Part shown: piece by piece, positions 62,771 through 64,000 of the stretch | Numbering within the stretch: position 1 is the first letter of the stretch | How the letters are laid out: each line of letters opens with the position of its first letter | Origin: Alistipes sp. | GTDB taxonomy: Bacteria > Bacteroidota > Bacteroidia > Bacteroidales > Rikenellaceae | Length of the DNA stretch: 64,000 nucleotides | NCBI GenBank assembly: GCA_017416915.1 | Contig: JAFQAN010000023.1 | Coordinates: forward strand, 81,628 to 145,627 | Reading direction: 5' to 3' | The notes under the pieces: model-generated | What the model was told of the DNA's origin: nothing | The model's database searches: none | The model's input: only the letters and a program-made list of their open reading frames with translations | Translations under genes and position numbers: made by a program

Positions 62771-63090
62771 TATTTAATCTCCTCCCCTGACTTTTTAGCG
62801 TAACGAACTAATTTACCATTTGCACCTGCCTTACGACCAACACGTGTGGGCTTACCCGACTGGGGGTCGATAGGTTGCAGATTCGAAATGTGGATGGGCG
62901 CCTCCTGCTCCAGAAGACCACCCTGGGGGTTCTTAGCATTGGGCTTAGTAGCCTTCTTGCAAATGTTCACGCCCTCGACAACGGCACGCTGCTTCGCGGC
63001 ATCTACTGAGAGTACCTTACCCTGCTGACCGCGGTTGTCGCCTGCATTGACAAAGACCATGTCCCCTTTCTTAATATGCAATTTAGACAT
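62770..63090 (-). CDS. rplX: 50S ribosomal protein L24 (uL24)
   Basis: 106 aa, KOW-domain assembly initiator. [48 protein letters not shown]. Confidence 0.97.
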   Translation of the reverse strand: MSKLHIKKGDMVFVNAGDNRGQQGKVLSVDAAKQRAVVEGVNICKKATKPNAKNPQGGLLEQEAPIHISNLQPIDPQSGKPTRVGRKAGANGKLVRYAKKSGEEIK

Positions 63091-63110
63091 ATCTCAATCT
63101 GTTTTTTTAA

Positions 63111-63476
63111 TTACAATACCTCGGGAGCCAGCGATATGATCTTCATATACTGGTCACGCAACTCACGGGCTACGGGACCGAAGATACGAGTACCACGGAT
63201 CTCACCCTGATTGTTAAGGAGTACTACGGCATTGTCGTCGAAACGAATATACGAACCGTTGGCACGACGAATCTCCTTCTTTGTTCTTACTACGACTGCC
63301 TTAGAAACGGCACCCTTCTTGACATCACCCGACGGAGAAGCGCTCTTTACAGCTACCACGATCTTGTCGCCGATAGATGCGTAACGACGCTTCGTACCAC
63401 CGAGCACACGGATACAAAGTACCTCCTTTGCACCGCTGTTGTCAGCTACTACAAGTCTGCTTTCTTGCTGTATCAT
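63111..63476 (-). CDS. rplN: 50S ribosomal protein L14 (uL14)
   Basis: 121 aa. [49 protein letters not shown] and the C-terminal [11 protein letters not shown]. Confidence 0.97.
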   Translation of the reverse strand: MIQQESRLVVADNSGAKEVLCIRVLGGTKRRYASIGDKIVVAVKSASPSGDVKKGAVSKAVVVRTKKEIRRANGSYIRFDDNAVVLLNNQGEIRGTRIFGPVARELRDQYMKIISLAPEVL

Positions 63477-63478
63477 AA

Positions 63479-63733
63479 CTACTTAGCTCTTTCAATGATT
63501 TGTACTAATCTCCAACGCTTCGTTTTGCTCAACGGGCGGGTCTCCATAATGCGTACGGTATCTCCCTCATTAACGGTTGTATCCAAGCACTCAGCAACAA
63601 ACTTAGTGGTCTTGTTTACGAACTTACCGTAGATAGGGTGCTTCACCTTACGTGCAACGGCAACGACAATGGTCTTCTCCATCTTGTTGCTGACAACCAA
63701 CCCAATACGCTCTTTTCTAAGATTTCTTTCCAT
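63479..63733 (-). CDS. rpsQ: 30S ribosomal protein S17 (uS17)
   Basis: 84 aa from the ATG at 63733 ([20 protein letters not shown]), chosen because an upstream ATG would overlap the rpmC stop. [17 protein letters not shown] and [15 protein letters not shown] are typical. Confidence 0.96.
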   Translation of the reverse strand: MERNLRKERIGLVVSNKMEKTIVVAVARKVKHPIYGKFVNKTTKFVAECLDTTVNEGDTVRIMETRPLSKTKRWRLVQIIERAK

Positions 63734-63741
63734 AACGGTAA

Positions 63742-63936
63742 TTAACATTTAGAGTTCTTCTGGCCGAGAATTGTCAGCATACGTGCGATATCTCTGCGAG
63801 ATTTCTTAATGATTGACGGATTTTCTACGGGCGATACTGCGTGCTGCACCTTCAACTGAGTGAGGTTAGCCTTCTCAGCTGCGATGCGCTCCTCGAGATC
63901 CTGCACCGACATCTCCTTTATTTCAGCACTTTTCAT
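63742..63936 (-). CDS. rpmC: 50S ribosomal protein L29 (uL29)
   Basis: 64 aa. Helical hairpin with [20 protein letters not shown] and the conserved [11 protein letters not shown] near the C terminus. Confidence 0.95.
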   Translation of the reverse strand: MKSAEIKEMSVQDLEERIAAEKANLTQLKVQHAVSPVENPSIIKKSRRDIARMLTILGQKNSKC

Positions 63937-63954
63937 AATCTTTCAAGCTCCATT

Positions 63955-64000
63955 TTAGAGTGATGACTCGACATAGTCGCGTCGTACAATAAACTTAGTT
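63955..64000 (-). CDS. rplP: 50S ribosomal protein L16, C-terminal fragment
   Basis: The last 14 codons (KFIVRRDYVESSL plus stop) match the end of L16 (family knowledge: LP-KTKF-R-). The gene is cut by the right edge, and the S10 operon continues beyond it. Confidence 0.9.
   Translation of the reverse strand, partial: TKFIVRRDYVESSL

Overview
The window looks like a chromosomal segment of a Bacteroidales bacterium, most probably an Alistipes-like member of the Rikenellaceae. The evidence is the moderately high GC content of the genes, Bacteroidetes-type promoters (TTTG - about 20 nt - TAnnTTTG), many lipoproteins with SusD/BACON/fimbrillin-like character, the DUF4271-hemD-rnpA-yidD order, and futalosine-type menaquinone synthesis (mqnC). 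The genus is inference; no rRNA is present. I see no transposase, integrase, phage gene, tRNA or CRISPR array.

Layout. 1-220: the 3' end of leuS. 310-4644: a lipoprotein, then a four-gene minus operon (hemerythrin protein, LuxR regulator, cutC, transglutaminase lipoprotein). 4645-5446: a candidate small RNA and a dense repeat block. 5447-7356: gcvH, an Fe-S flavoprotein and birA. 7443-13568: a plus-strand run of glutamine cyclotransferase, homocysteine methyltransferase, M20 hydrolase, rnr and mqnC. 13722-16221: tpiA and lysS. 16692-19020: a surface lipoprotein with a 46-aa leader ORF. 19445-21493: a GH20 hexosaminidase. 21581-25251: a metal locus (secreted HMA protein, TonB receptor, His-rich membrane protein), followed by a PqqD-like protein. 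25694-30985: recQ, a DEDDy exonuclease, an RlmI-like methyltransferase and three small envelope proteins. 30921-33674: lipoproteins and a small HTH gene. 33766-33995: a strong structured RNA candidate. 34334-42652: a compact minus-strand run (LysE transporter, cmk, ispH, ctpA, histidine kinase, DUF4271, hemD, rnpA, yidD). 43508-51880: large surface lipoproteins, including two diverged paralogues around a BACON protein, and a second small leader ORF. 52689-64000: the S10/spc/alpha ribosomal protein cluster from rplQ back to rplP.

The most unusual content is intergenic. A family of about 115-130 bp nested hairpins recurs nine times. Their apical motif (TACT-n3/4-CGTA) and ends (TTGnnGTCAGA ... 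TATCAC) are conserved, while their stems co-vary. At six loci they abut the stop codon of a gene, and two copies 30 kb apart share 77 identical bases. They are often joined to two kinds of degenerate tandem array, an exact 8-bp period (GGGACTnC-type) and an exact 10-bp period (GACTGGGAAT-type). The arrays are arranged as mirror-image composites (10-8-centre-8-10). I regard this as the best candidate for an undescribed element system.

Other notable points are an ~850-bp non-coding insertion, with its own promoter, that splits the spc operon between rpsN and rpsH; a rod-shaped ncRNA candidate; matched 46/47-aa leader ORFs before two related surface lipoproteins; and G9/C9 homopolymer tracts near gene starts. 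Functions come from reading translated sequence and motifs by eye; no database search was run.
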